Source: a bacterium SCSIO 12827 (GTDB taxonomy: Bacteria > Pseudomonadota > Alphaproteobacteria > Rhodospirillales > Casp-alpha2). Taken from it: a DNA stretch of 64,000 bases. The position numbers were made by a program, and so were the translations under genes. The notes beneath the pieces are model-generated. The model saw only the letters and a program-made list of their open reading frames with translations. It did no database searches and was not told where the DNA came from. The DNA lies in the NCBI GenBank assembly GCA_024397995.1, contig CP073746.1:558001-622000 (forward strand). Reading direction: 5' to 3'. Below, piece by piece: positions 1-8,563 of the stretch (within the stretch, counting starts at the first letter, position 1; each line of letters starts with the position of its first letter).

Positions 1-2
1 TT

Positions 3-926
3 CATGTCCGCCGCCGTGAAATGCTGGACGGCGCCGATCATGGGCGAACCACGTCGCCGGGGCCGATGACCGAGGCGCTGGCGACACTGGACAAATTGCT
101 AAAGGCAACGCCGGGCATTTATGCCGGGTCGATCAACGCGGGCTTTCCCTGGGTCGATATCCACGACACGGGGCCGACCTGCATCATCACCGGGGAGGGC
201 GACAATCCGGCCCATGGCAAAATCGCCGAACAGGTGATGGATCAGATCTGGCGCGACCGCAACAAGCTGACCATCAATCTGCTGCGCATCGACGAGGCGA
301 TGGCCCAGGTCAAGGCCGCCCTGGCCCAGGGTGTTTCAGCGCCCATCGTGCTCGCCGATTACGCGGACAATCCGGGCGGCGGCGGTTACGGCGACGCGAC
401 GAAGCTTCTGGGCGCGATGGTCGAGGCTGATCTGCCCGATGCGGCCTTCGGGACGATCTACGATCCCGAGGCGGCGCTTGCCTGCCGGAACGCGGGCCTC
501 GGCACGACGTTCAGGCTGGAACTCGGCGGCAAGGTCGATCCGGTCGTGCAGGGCGGGCCGCTGTCGCTGATGGGCACGGTGACGGCGATCACCGACGGCA
601 CCTTCGCCATGGAAGGGCCGATGACCCGGGGAACCCGTGTCGACATGGGGCCGGCGGCGGTGTTCAGCGTCGGTCACCTGGATATCGTGGTGGCCAGTGC
701 CCGATACCAGAACTACGACAAGATGTTCTTTAAATCCGTGGGCATCGACCCGGAGAAAAGGAAGGTTCTGGGCGTCAAATCGGCGCATCACTTTCGCGCC
801 GCCTACGGCCCCATCGCGTCACAGATCATCGTCGTCGACGACGGCGGCGGCGTGACCTCGCGCAACTACAAGGATCTGGATTACAAGAACGTCCGCCGGC
901 CGGTGTTCCCGCTGGATATGGACTGA
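3..926 (+). CDS. M81 family metallopeptidase (MlrC-like), 5' truncated by window edge
   Basis: The frame is open to the left edge of the window, so only the C-terminal part of the protein is present; family members are usually close to 490 residues. The visible part contains the family-typical stretch NAGFPWVDIHDTG near the start, the segment DYADNPGGGGYGD in the middle and a conserved C-terminal MlrC domain ending in RRPVFPLDMD. The family is named after microcystinase MlrC, a zinc-dependent hydrolase of linear peptides, but most members have no known substrate. The zinc ligands are expected in the missing N-terminal part. The gene converges on the AlkB-like gene. The internal ATG at 21 is not a credible start because homology-like sequence continues upstream of it. 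Confidence 0.8.
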   Translation, partial: HVRRREMLDGADHGRTTSPGPMTEALATLDKLLKATPGIYAGSINAGFPWVDIHDTGPTCIITGEGDNPAHGKIAEQVMDQIWRDRNKLTINLLRIDEAMAQVKAALAQGVSAPIVLADYADNPGGGGYGDATKLLGAMVEADLPDAAFGTIYDPEAALACRNAGLGTTFRLELGGKVDPVVQGGPLSLMGTVTAITDGTFAMEGPMTRGTRVDMGPAAVFSVGHLDIVVASARYQNYDKMFFKSVGIDPEKRKVLGVKSAHHFRAAYGPIASQIIVVDDGGGVTSRNYKDLDYKNVRRPVFPLDMD

Positions 927-938
927 TCCGGCGGCTGC

Positions 939-1535
939 CTACACGGGGCCGACGACGTTACGAAACGTCAGGTTGATGCGTGGGCCCACGGGTTTCTTCG
1001 TCTTGGGCACCCGGTGCAGCCAGTCGGCCTGACAGCGCCCGGACATCACCAGCACGTCGCCGTTGCCCAGTTCCGTGCAGACGGCGTCGCCTTGTTTGTC
1101 CTTGCGCCGCATCTGAAAGCGCCGGGCGGCGCCCAAGCTGATCGAGGCGATCACGGGGGCCGGGCCCAATGACGCTTCGTCATCTGAATGCCAATCCATG
1201 CTGTCGGCGCCGTCGCGGTACAGATTGGCGAGGACGGAATTGAAGGGGGCCCTGGCGATTTCTTCGCAGCGATTGCGCAGATCCGCCAGCACGGGCGGCC
1301 AGGGCCGTGGTTCCAGACGCAGCCCTGAATAGGCATAGGCCGCGTCACCGTACCAGGCACTCAGGCGCGGCTGCGGAATGCGCCGACCGTAGAGAGACAG
1401 TTCTTCCTGTTTCCAGTCGACGTCCGCCATCACCCGGTCGAACAGGGTGTCGGCGCCGTCCAGGGCAGCGGGGTAGAGCACCGCGTCCGCTGCCTCCAGG
1501 CGCACGGGCGGATAGCCGAGGGCGAGACCGGACAC
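939..1535 (-). CDS. AlkB-type 2-oxoglutarate/Fe(II) dioxygenase
   Basis: The protein carries the Fe(II)/2-oxoglutarate signature of AlkB enzymes: WHSDDE gives the HxD pair, WLHRVPK the distal His, and RINLTFR the two Arg residues that hold 2-oxoglutarate and the substrate. Known relatives remove alkyl groups from damaged DNA or RNA bases by oxidative demethylation. The longest frame starts at a GTG at 1574 that overlaps the upstream gene by 32 bases and lacks a Shine-Dalgarno sequence. The GTG at 1535 has AGGGCGG just upstream and avoids the overlap, so I prefer it (198 residues). It probably shares a transcript with the degenerate protease upstream of it. The fold assignment is firm; the exact substrate (DNA, RNA or protein) is unknown. 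Confidence 0.85.
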   Translation of the reverse strand: MSGLALGYPPVRLEAADAVLYPAALDGADTLFDRVMADVDWKQEELSLYGRRIPQPRLSAWYGDAAYAYSGLRLEPRPWPPVLADLRNRCEEIARAPFNSVLANLYRDGADSMDWHSDDEASLGPAPVIASISLGAARRFQMRRKDKQGDAVCTELGNGDVLVMSGRCQADWLHRVPKTKKPVGPRINLTFRNVVGPV

Positions 1536-1542
1536 GGCCGCC

Positions 1543-2520
1543 CTAGTGGACGTTAGGGGATTTGTAGAAGTCACCGCGCGAACAGGACCGCACGGTGATC
1601 GTCGTCAGGTCCCCGTCGCGGTAGATGTTCAGGGGCACGTCGATCCCGGCGTTGCCCAGCGACCACACGCCGCGAAAGAATTCGGCCATGCCTTCGACCG
1701 GTTTGTCGTCGACGCCGACCACCAGGTCGCCGGCCTTGAGGCCCGCATCCTCCGCCGGCCCGCCCTGCCAGGTGCCGACGATGACGACACGGCCCATGGT
1801 CTCGGCGGTGAAGGTGCCCAGCCAGGGGCGGGGCGGGCGCCCGGTCGTCCCCGTGGTGCGCAGGGTCGGCAGGATCGCCTTCACGATGTCGATGGGCACG
1901 ATCATGTTGCCCTCACTTTCGCCGCTTTCCTCACCCCGCACGTAAAGCGACCCGATGCCGCGCAGCGTGCCGTCCTCGCCGATCAGCGCCGCCCCGCCCC
2001 ACAGGGGATGGGCAGGCGCGGTGAAGATGGCATCGTCCAGAAGGTATTCCCAATAGCCCGCGAATTCCTTGCGCGCCGACACGCGGGTCTGCAGCGCATG
2101 CGCCCGTCCGCCGCAGCCGGCGACGATCACGTCGTCGCCTGGGATCAGGTCGGCGGAGGATCCCAGTTCGATGGCCGGGGCATCCAGGGGTTGCAGCGCC
2201 TGGACCAGGCCGAAGCCCGTTTCCTGATCATAGCCCATGACGTGGCCCTCGGCGGCACGGCCGTCGTTGGTGACCAGCCAGACCCGTTCGGCCTCGACCA
2301 CCAGATAGCCGATGGTCAGCACCAGGCCCTTGGGGTCGATGACCACGCCATGGCCGCTGCGCTGGGTGCCGAGGGTGCCGGCGGTAAACGCCGTTTCGGG
2401 AATTTCCGTGCGCAGGGAAACCACGCTGCGCAGTGCCTTGTCGATGTCGAAGGAAAACCGGTCGTCATCGGGCCGGTACGGCTCGGGGATTTCGGGGTAT
2501 TCCTGGCGCGGTTCGTCCAT
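1543..2520 (-). CDS. Trypsin-fold S1C/PDZ protein with all three catalytic residues lost
   Basis: The 325-residue protein has a DegP/HtrA-like layout: a chymotrypsin fold at about residues 45-215 followed by a PDZ domain around 225-310 (AEDAGLKAGDLVVGVDDKPV). No signal peptide is visible, so it may be cytoplasmic, unlike usual HtrA enzymes. The places where the catalytic triad should lie read LTIGYLVVE instead of LTNxHVV, QETGFGLVQ instead of xxxDLAVL, and HPLWGGAAL instead of NPGNSGGPL. His, Asp and Ser therefore all appear replaced. The frame is intact and the PDZ part is well preserved, which argues for a maintained non-catalytic function such as peptide binding rather than decay. It lies directly upstream of the AlkB-like gene on the same strand. 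Confidence 0.8.
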   Translation of the reverse strand: MDEPRQEYPEIPEPYRPDDDRFSFDIDKALRSVVSLRTEIPETAFTAGTLGTQRSGHGVVIDPKGLVLTIGYLVVEAERVWLVTNDGRAAEGHVMGYDQETGFGLVQALQPLDAPAIELGSSADLIPGDDVIVAGCGGRAHALQTRVSARKEFAGYWEYLLDDAIFTAPAHPLWGGAALIGEDGTLRGIGSLYVRGEESGESEGNMIVPIDIVKAILPTLRTTGTTGRPPRPWLGTFTAETMGRVVIVGTWQGGPAEDAGLKAGDLVVGVDDKPVEGMAEFFRGVWSLGNAGIDVPLNIYRDGDLTTITVRSCSRGDFYKSPNVH

Positions 2521-2609
2521 GGGGGAATGGTAGTGCAGTTCGCGCGGAAAGGAAATGCGCCGGGCGGAGGAATTTCATCATTTGCGCGATCGTGCGCCCG
2601 GGCGTTAGG

Positions 2610-2621
2610 ATTGTGCACAAT
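2610..2621. promoter_or_regulatory. 12-bp perfect palindrome in divergent promoter region
   Basis: ATTGTGCACAAT is a perfect 12-bp palindrome in the 135-base region between the divergent S1C-like and class II aldolase genes. It lies 35 bases before the aldolase start and resembles dimeric repressor sites of GntR- or LacI-type regulators. No regulator gene is adjacent. This is a motif observation only. Confidence 0.4.
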
Positions 2622-2655
2622 TTTACCGAGCGAACGGATTGGGAGGATTAGCCAC

Positions 2656-3432
2656 ATGGCCCAGGTAATTCAGTTGCACGAAGTTCCGAGCCTGCGAGAA
2701 AAAGTCTCGGAAGAAGAATGGGCGCTGCGCGTCGAACTGGCGGCGGTCTATCGCCTGGTCGCGCGGTTCGGCTGGGACGACGGCATCTTCACCCATTCCT
2801 CGGTGCGCCTGCCGGGCCGCGACCATCACTTCCTGATCAATCCCTACGGCCATCTGTTTTCCGAGGTCTGCGCCTCCAACCTGGTGAAGATCGATGTCGA
2901 CGGCAATGTCCTGGACGACAGCCCCTACGAGGTCATCAAGGCAGGGTTCGTGATCCATTCGGCGATTCACATGTCGCGCGGCGACGCCATGTGCGTGATC
3001 CATACCCATACCAACGCGGGCATGGCGGTCTCGGCGCAAAAGGACGGATTGCTGCCCCGGAACCAGAAGTCCATGGGGTTCTACAACCGTCTCGCCTATC
3101 ACGACTATCAGGGCATCTCCAACGATACGGAAGAGCGCGACAGCATCGTCCGCGATCTCGGCAATCATCATTCCATGATCCTGCGCAACCACGGCCTGCT
3201 GTGCACGGGGCGGACCATCGCCGAGGCGTTCCAGCACATCCGCTATCTGCAGCACGCCTGTGAGCTTCAATTGATGGCCCAGGCGTCCGGCGCCGAGTTG
3301 ATCATTCCGCCGAAGGAGGTCTGCGAACATGCGGCCAGCCAGTTCGATGGCGACGGCGGCCCCCGAGGCGGCGATCAGTTCGCGGCCTTCGTGCGCATGC
3401 TCGACCGGGAAGAGCCCGACTACAAACACTGA
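2656..3432 (+). CDS. Class II aldolase/adducin family protein
   Basis: This 258-residue protein has the class II aldolase fold. HTHTNAG around residue 115 supplies two zinc-binding histidines, and RNHGLLCTG further on supplies the third His region. The frame is open far upstream, but the ATG at 2656 has GGGAGG nine bases before it and starts the recognisable domain, so the longer reading is an artefact. Relatives include fuculose-1-phosphate aldolase, sugar-acid aldolases and decarboxylases, and many uncharacterised members; the exact substrate cannot be read from the sequence. It stands alone, transcribed away from the S1C-like gene, with a 12-bp palindrome in its leader as a possible operator. 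Confidence 0.85.
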   Translation: MAQVIQLHEVPSLREKVSEEEWALRVELAAVYRLVARFGWDDGIFTHSSVRLPGRDHHFLINPYGHLFSEVCASNLVKIDVDGNVLDDSPYEVIKAGFVIHSAIHMSRGDAMCVIHTHTNAGMAVSAQKDGLLPRNQKSMGFYNRLAYHDYQGISNDTEERDSIVRDLGNHHSMILRNHGLLCTGRTIAEAFQHIRYLQHACELQLMAQASGAELIIPPKEVCEHAASQFDGDGGPRGGDQFAAFVRMLDREEPDYKH

Positions 3433-3446
3433 TAAGAAACACCACT

Positions 3447-3535
3447 GAGGCGCGGGGTGCCTGAGAGGGGGGGCGGATTTACAAGTTGCCTCCTTTTTCC
3501 CCAATGTCTCCGCGCCTCGGCGGTTTTCTTTATTT
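3447..3535 (+). terminator. Possible terminator after class II aldolase
   Basis: GAGGCGCGG (3447-3455) and CCGCGCCTC (3510-3518) form a perfect 9-bp inverted repeat, and the right arm is followed by a T-rich stretch from 3522. The 54-base loop is long for an intrinsic terminator, and G-rich and C-rich parts inside it may add further pairing. The remainder of the 355-base gap up to 3787 holds the palindrome and promoter listed next; I see no gene in it. Confidence 0.35.
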
Positions 3536-3588
3536 TTGTCTGTCCGGATTTCGGTAATGACCTCAAGCGGTTCCGCTGGATCGGTGGA

Positions 3589-3635
3589 ATGTCAAAAGGG
3601 CGTCATTTGACATCCGAGGCCGTGACAACTACTTT
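3589..3635 (+). promoter_or_regulatory. Promoter of NAGGN operon with palindrome on the -35
   Basis: TTGACA (3607-3612), a perfect sigma-70 -35 box, is followed after 17 bases by TACTTT (3630-3635). The -35 lies inside the right arm of a perfect 8-bp inverted repeat, ATGTCAAA (3589-3596) and TTTGACAT (3606-3613), separated by 9 bases. A dimeric regulator bound here would cover the -35, which suits an osmotically controlled operon. The promoter is about 150 bases upstream of the first gene. The assignment is by eye. Confidence 0.45.
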
Positions 3636-3787
3636 AAATAAATCAACACCTTAAGACTGTAGCCATTTGGCCCGGCCAAAGATGACCGGGAACAGTGGTA
3701 TTTTGTCCGTGCCCAACGCTGGGCGACGGAGGCCCGTGATTTCGGCGGGCAGGACGCGCCAATAGCAATAAAGGAGCCGGATACGGC

Positions 3788-5563
3788 ATGTGTGGACTTA
3801 GCGGCGAAATCAGATTCGACGACGGCAATGCGGACGCCCGCGCGGTGGCGCGGATGACGGACGCCATGGCGCCCCGGGGTCCTGATGCCTCGGGCCTGTT
3901 CCAGCAAAGCCGCTGCGCCTTCGGCCATCGCCGGCTCAAGATCATCGATTTGACGGAAAAGGCGCAGCAGCCCCTGATTGATGCCGAACTGGGCCTGACC
4001 ATCGCCTTCAACGGCTGTATTTATAATTACAAGGCCCTGCGCGAGGAGCTGATCGCCAAGGGCTACCGTTTCTTTTCCACGGGCGACACCGAAGTGGTGC
4101 TCAAGGCCTTTGCCGCCTGGGGCCCCGATTGCGTAAAACGTCTTAACGGGATGTTCGCGTTCGCCATCTATGAGCGCGACACGGGCCGCCTGACCCTGGC
4201 CCGCGACCGTCTGGGCATCAAGCCGCTGTACCTTGCGGAAAGCGGCAAGCGGTTGCGCTTCGCCTCGACTTTGCCTGCCCTGCTGGCCGGCGGCGATACG
4301 GACACGGACATCGATCCCGTGGGTCTGCACCATTACATGTCGTTTCACGCCGTGGTTCCGGCGCCCTATACGGTCCTGAAGGGCGTGCGCAAACTGCCGC
4401 CCGCGACCTATGCGGTGTTCGAGGCCGATGGCACCCGCCGCGACACGACTTACTGGTCCGTCGATTTCACACGCTCCGCCGACGATATGAAATTGTCCGC
4501 CGAGGATTGGTGCGATCTGGTTTATGACGCCCTGGCGTTGTCCATCGACCGGCGGCTCGAGGCCGATGTGGACGTCGGCGTGTTGCTGTCGGGCGGGGTC
4601 GATTCCTCACTGATCGTCGGCATGTTGGCACGCGCCGGCAAGACGCCGCTGCGTACCTTTTCCGTGGGCTTCGAGGATGCCGGCGGCGAAGCCGGCAACG
4701 AATTCAAGTATTCTGACCTGATCGCCAAGGAGTTCGGGACCGAGCATTACAAGATCCACATCGGCGCCAAGCGCCTGATGGATCTTTTGCCGGATACCAT
4801 CAAGGCGATGTCGGAGCCCATGGTCAGCCATGACAACGTGGGTTTCTTCGCGCTGTCCCAGGAAGTCTCCCAGCATGTGAAGGTGGTGCAGTCGGGCCAG
4901 GGTGCGGATGAAATCTTCGGCGGCTATTCCTGGTATCCGCCCTTGATGGATTCCAACGATCCCGTTGGCGATTATGCCCGTGTGTTCCGCGATCGTGATT
5001 TCGCGGATTACAAAAAGGCCGTGTCGCCGCAATACCACACGGACCGCGATGAAAGCCTGGCCTTCATCGAACGGAACTTCGCCCAGCCCGGCGCCGACCG
5101 TGCCGTGGACAAGGCGCTGCGCATCGATTCAACCATCATGCTGGTCGACGATCCGGTCAAGCGGGTCGATAACATGACCATGGCCTGGGGGCTTGAGGCC
5201 CGCGTGCCTTTCCTCGATCACGAACTGGTCGAACTGGCCGGCCGGGTGCCGCCCGAACATAAGGTGCGCGACGGCGGCAAAGGAGTGCTGAAGGACGTCG
5301 CCCGCAGGGTCGTCCCGGCCGAGGTGATCGACCGGCCCAAGGGATATTTCCCCGTGCCGGCATTGAAATACATCGAGGGTCCCTACTTGGAAATGGTGCG
5401 GGACACATTGGCGTCAAAGCCGGCGCGCGAAAGGTCGCTGTTCGACCGTGGCTATCTCGACATGCTGCTCGACGCGCCCGCCGATCACATCACGCCGCTC
5501 AAGGGCTCGAAGCTGTGGCAGGTGGCGCTCATGGAAACCTGGCTGCAGACCCACGGGGTGTGA
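3788..5563 (+). CDS. asnO: N-acetylglutaminylglutamine amidotransferase (asparagine synthase-like)
   Basis: The protein begins MCGLSGEI, so Cys2 is the N-terminal nucleophile of a class II glutaminase domain (about residues 2-190). It is followed by an asparagine-synthase ATP-pyrophosphatase domain with the P-loop-like LSGGVDSS near residue 270. Its 591 residues and the two genes downstream match the NAGGN pathway, in which this enzyme amidates the C-terminal carboxylate of N-acetylglutaminylglutamine using glutamine and ATP. The product, NAGGN, is a compatible solute made under salt stress in rhizobia and pseudomonads. The gene is the first of a three-gene operon; the next start is about 30 bases downstream. 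Confidence 0.9.
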   Translation: MCGLSGEIRFDDGNADARAVARMTDAMAPRGPDASGLFQQSRCAFGHRRLKIIDLTEKAQQPLIDAELGLTIAFNGCIYNYKALREELIAKGYRFFSTGDTEVVLKAFAAWGPDCVKRLNGMFAFAIYERDTGRLTLARDRLGIKPLYLAESGKRLRFASTLPALLAGGDTDTDIDPVGLHHYMSFHAVVPAPYTVLKGVRKLPPATYAVFEADGTRRDTTYWSVDFTRSADDMKLSAEDWCDLVYDALALSIDRRLEADVDVGVLLSGGVDSSLIVGMLARAGKTPLRTFSVGFEDAGGEAGNEFKYSDLIAKEFGTEHYKIHIGAKRLMDLLPDTIKAMSEPMVSHDNVGFFALSQEVSQHVKVVQSGQGADEIFGGYSWYPPLMDSNDPVGDYARVFRDRDFADYKKAVSPQYHTDRDESLAFIERNFAQPGADRAVDKALRIDSTIMLVDDPVKRVDNMTMAWGLEARVPFLDHELVELAGRVPPEHKVRDGGKGVLKDVARRVVPAEVIDRPKGYFPVPALKYIEGPYLEMVRDTLASKPARERSLFDRGYLDMLLDAPADHITPLKGSKLWQVALMETWLQTHGV

Positions 5564-5594
5564 CGGCGTGAACCGGCGAAAGGAAAACCCGGTC

Positions 5595-7325
5595 ATGGAA
5601 GATGCGCTTTCCCTGAAGCATTGGGGGACCCCGCCCAAGAACGGCATCGGCACGGTCGGCAAATGCGTCGCCGTGCATTGCGGCTGGGGCCGCGTGCTGT
5701 TCGGGCAGACCTTCGACAAGCCGGAATTATTGGCCGGCCGCCTGATGGAGGAAGAGACCGGCGAGCGCGACCTTGCCATCTACGTGCGCGACCCGCATGT
5801 CATCCTGTCCATGGCGCCACAGACCCTGTTTATGGACCCGTCGCACAGTTTTCGCCTGAACCTGCGGGAACTGCCGGCCACCGCCCGCGTCGCCGACAGC
5901 AACATGATCATCTTCCGGCCTGCCGTGGCCGACGACGAAGCGGCGGTTAACCGCATCTATACCTCACGCGGGATGGTGTCGTTGAAGCCCGGTTATCTGG
6001 GGGAACTCGACCACCGGCAATGCGTCACGGTGCTGGTCGCAGAATCGGTCCAGGACGGTGAAATTTTGGGCGTCGTCATGGGGATCGATCACACGATTGC
6101 CTTCGATGATCCCGAGGAAGGGTCAAGCCTGTGGGCCCTGGCCGTTGACGGTCAGGCGGCGGTGCCCGCCGTAGGCATTGGCTTGGTGACTGCGCTGGCG
6201 GATCATTTCCGCGTCGCCGGGCGCGCATTCATGGATCTGTCCGTGATGCATGACAATACCGAAGCCATCAAGCTTTACGAAAAGACGGGGTTCGAGAGGG
6301 TGCCCGTCTATACGGTGAAGAAGAAAAACCCGATCAACGAATCCTTGTTCATCGGCCCGCAGCGGGCTGAAAACCTGAACATCTACGCCAAGATCATCGT
6401 CGACGAGGCGCGTCGGCGCGGCATTCACGTGGATATCGAGGATGCGGCGGCGGGCCTGTTTACTCTGACGCTTGGCGGACGGTCCATCGCCTGCCGCGAA
6501 AGTCTGAGCGAACTGACTTCCGCCGTCGCCATGAGCCGTTGCGACGACAAGGCGTTGACCCACCGGCTTCTGGCCAAGGCCAATCTGAAAATGCCGGGGC
6601 AGGTCAGCCTGCGCAGCCGGGATGACGTGCGGGCGTTTTTGGAGAAGTACGGACGCATCGTCATCAAGCCCGCCCGGGGCGAACAGGGGCAGGGCGTGTT
6701 CGTTGATTTGTGTTCCGAGGACGAGGCGATCACGGCCTTCGACGAGGTCCGAGACCAGGTCGACCATGTGATCGGCGAGGAATTCGTCAACGGCCGCGAT
6801 CTTCGCATCATCGTTATCGGTGACGAGGTCGCCGCCGCCGCCGTGCGTCGGCCGCCACGTATCACCGGCGACGGACAGCACAGCATCCAGGAACTGATTC
6901 AGCGCCTGTCGCGCCGCCGGGCCGCCGCCACGGGGGGTGAAAGCCGCATTCCCATCGACGACGAAACCCGGCGTTGTCTGCAGGCTCAGGGCCACGGCAT
7001 GAATTCCATCCTGGGTGACGGCGTGGTGTTGGAGGTCCGCAAGACCGCCAACCTGCATTGCGGCGGCACCATCCACGATGTGACTGACGAACTGCATCCC
7101 GCGCTGCGCGATGCGGCCCTGACGGCGCGTCAGGTTCTGGGCATTCCCGTCGTCGGGTTCGATTTCATGGTTCCCCGCGTGGACGGACCCGACTACCGTA
7201 TCATCGAAGCCAATGAGCGTCCTGGCCTGGCCAATCACGAGCCGCAGCCGACGGCGCAGAAATTCGTCGATTTCCTGTTCCCCGAAACGCGCCAGGAATT
7301 GGTGAAAAATCCCGCAAGCGGGTAA
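5595..7325 (+). CDS. ngg: N-acetylglutaminylglutamine synthetase (GNAT plus ATP-grasp)
   Basis: This 576-residue fusion has an N-terminal GNAT acetyltransferase region (about residues 110-240, with LYEKTGFERVPVYTVK at its end). A C-terminal ATP-grasp ligase follows, with KPARGEQGQGVFVD as the glycine-rich ATP loop and FDFMVPRVDGPDYRIIEANERPG split over the metal-binding part. It would acetylate glutamine and ligate a second glutamine to give N-acetylglutaminylglutamine, the substrate of the preceding amidotransferase. The ATG at 5595 follows AAAGGAAA and was chosen over a GTG at 5568 that has no such site. The GNAT/ATP-grasp combination next to an asparagine-synthase homologue and an M42 peptidase is diagnostic of the NAGGN trio. 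Confidence 0.88.
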   Translation: MEDALSLKHWGTPPKNGIGTVGKCVAVHCGWGRVLFGQTFDKPELLAGRLMEEETGERDLAIYVRDPHVILSMAPQTLFMDPSHSFRLNLRELPATARVADSNMIIFRPAVADDEAAVNRIYTSRGMVSLKPGYLGELDHRQCVTVLVAESVQDGEILGVVMGIDHTIAFDDPEEGSSLWALAVDGQAAVPAVGIGLVTALADHFRVAGRAFMDLSVMHDNTEAIKLYEKTGFERVPVYTVKKKNPINESLFIGPQRAENLNIYAKIIVDEARRRGIHVDIEDAAAGLFTLTLGGRSIACRESLSELTSAVAMSRCDDKALTHRLLAKANLKMPGQVSLRSRDDVRAFLEKYGRIVIKPARGEQGQGVFVDLCSEDEAITAFDEVRDQVDHVIGEEFVNGRDLRIIVIGDEVAAAAVRRPPRITGDGQHSIQELIQRLSRRRAAATGGESRIPIDDETRRCLQAQGHGMNSILGDGVVLEVRKTANLHCGGTIHDVTDELHPALRDAALTARQVLGIPVVGFDFMVPRVDGPDYRIIEANERPGLANHEPQPTAQKFVDFLFPETRQELVKNPASG

Positions 7326-7336
7326 GGAGTAATTGC

Positions 7337-8476
7337 GTGAAGTACGACCTTTTCATAGACCGCGACTACATGGTCGAAATCCTGGCCAAGCTTTTGGCCA
7401 CGCCCAGCCCGACCGGCATGACGGACGAAGTCGTCGGCTTGGTCTGCGCGGAACTGAAAGAGCTCGACATTCCGTTCGAGCTGACGCGCCGGGGTGCGAT
7501 CCGCGCCGACCTGAAAGGCGAGGAAGCCTCGCCCGACCGTGCCATCGCGGCCCATCTCGATACCCTGGGTGCCATGGTCAAGGGATTCCGCCTGGGTGGG
7601 CGGTTGGAAGTCGTGCCGATCGGCCATTGGTCGTCCCGTTTTGCCGAGGGCGCGCGCTGCACCGTCCATTCCGACGGTGGGCGGACCTTCCGCGGCACCA
7701 TCCTGCCGGCCAAGGCATCGGGTCATACCTATAACGAAGCGATCGACACCCAGCCCACGGAATGGTCGGAGGTTGAATTGCGCCTGGATGAACGGGTTGG
7801 CTACGAACACGAGGTACGGGCTCTCGGCATCAACGTGGGCGACACGATTTCCATCGACCCGATGACCGAATTCATGCCCAACGGTTTCGTGTTTTCGCGC
7901 CATCTGGACGATAAGGCCGGGGTTGCGGCGCTGTTGGCGGCGGCGCGGGCAGTCAAGCGTGCGGGCACGGTCCTGCCCATTGATTGCCATCTGCTGTTCA
8001 CCATCACGGAAGAAGTCGGCGTCGGTGCCTCCGCCGTGCTGCACGGCGACGTGGCGGAGCTTGTGTCCATCGACAACGGCACCATCGCGCCGGGCCAGCA
8101 CACGTCCGAATACGGCGTGACCATCGCCATGCAGGATTCCTCGGGGCCTTTCGACTGGCACTTGTCGCGCTCCCTGATCGACATGTGCGTCGGCCACGGG
8201 ATCGAACATTCCCGCGATGTGTTCCGTTTCTACCGCTCCGACGCGGCGGCGGCGTTGGAAGCCGGAAATGACATCCGTACGGCGCTGCTGTGCTTCGCCC
8301 TGGACGCGTCGCACGGATATGAGCGCACGCACCTTGATTCGGTCATGGCGCTGACGCGTCTCCTGACCCTCTACATGCAGTCCAAGCCGATGTTCCTGCG
8401 TGACAAGGACGCGCTCGGGCCGCTCGGTGATCTGCCGGCGACGGAACGGGACAAGCCCGCGAAGGCGGCCGAGTAG
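7337..8476 (+). CDS. M42 family peptidase of the NAGGN osmoprotectant operon
   Basis: This 379-residue protein has the metal-site motifs of the M42 aminopeptidase family: AAHLDTLGAMV (His-Asp), HLDDKAGVAAL (bridging Asp), ITEEVGVGAS (catalytic and binding Glu pair) and VSIDNGTIA (Asp). The start is a GTG with TAAGGAG eight bases upstream, 11 bases after the synthetase. This peptidase is the regular third member of the NAGGN cluster in many proteobacteria. Its role is unproven; turnover of the dipeptide amide after osmotic downshift is the natural guess. It ends the operon. Confidence 0.85.
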   Translation: MKYDLFIDRDYMVEILAKLLATPSPTGMTDEVVGLVCAELKELDIPFELTRRGAIRADLKGEEASPDRAIAAHLDTLGAMVKGFRLGGRLEVVPIGHWSSRFAEGARCTVHSDGGRTFRGTILPAKASGHTYNEAIDTQPTEWSEVELRLDERVGYEHEVRALGINVGDTISIDPMTEFMPNGFVFSRHLDDKAGVAALLAAARAVKRAGTVLPIDCHLLFTITEEVGVGASAVLHGDVAELVSIDNGTIAPGQHTSEYGVTIAMQDSSGPFDWHLSRSLIDMCVGHGIEHSRDVFRFYRSDAAAALEAGNDIRTALLCFALDASHGYERTHLDSVMALTRLLTLYMQSKPMFLRDKDALGPLGDLPATERDKPAKAAE

Positions 8477-8563
8477 GGGCTTGCCGGAATGGCCTGCCTG
8501 GGCGAGACTGATCCCCGAACATTTCTGGAATGGAAATTCCTAAATAATGAGGACGGGGGGAAC

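Noticed and set aside
1546-2655. N-terminal extension of the class II aldolase by 370 residues
   Set aside because: The extension is antisense to the S1C-like gene; a strong ribosome-binding site and the domain start support the ATG at 2656.
3449-3480. Sequence reminiscent of the start of a TPP riboswitch (GGGGTGCCTGAGA-like)
   Set aside because: The second half of the TPP aptamer is absent and the neighbouring genes have no thiamine role, so the resemblance is probably chance.
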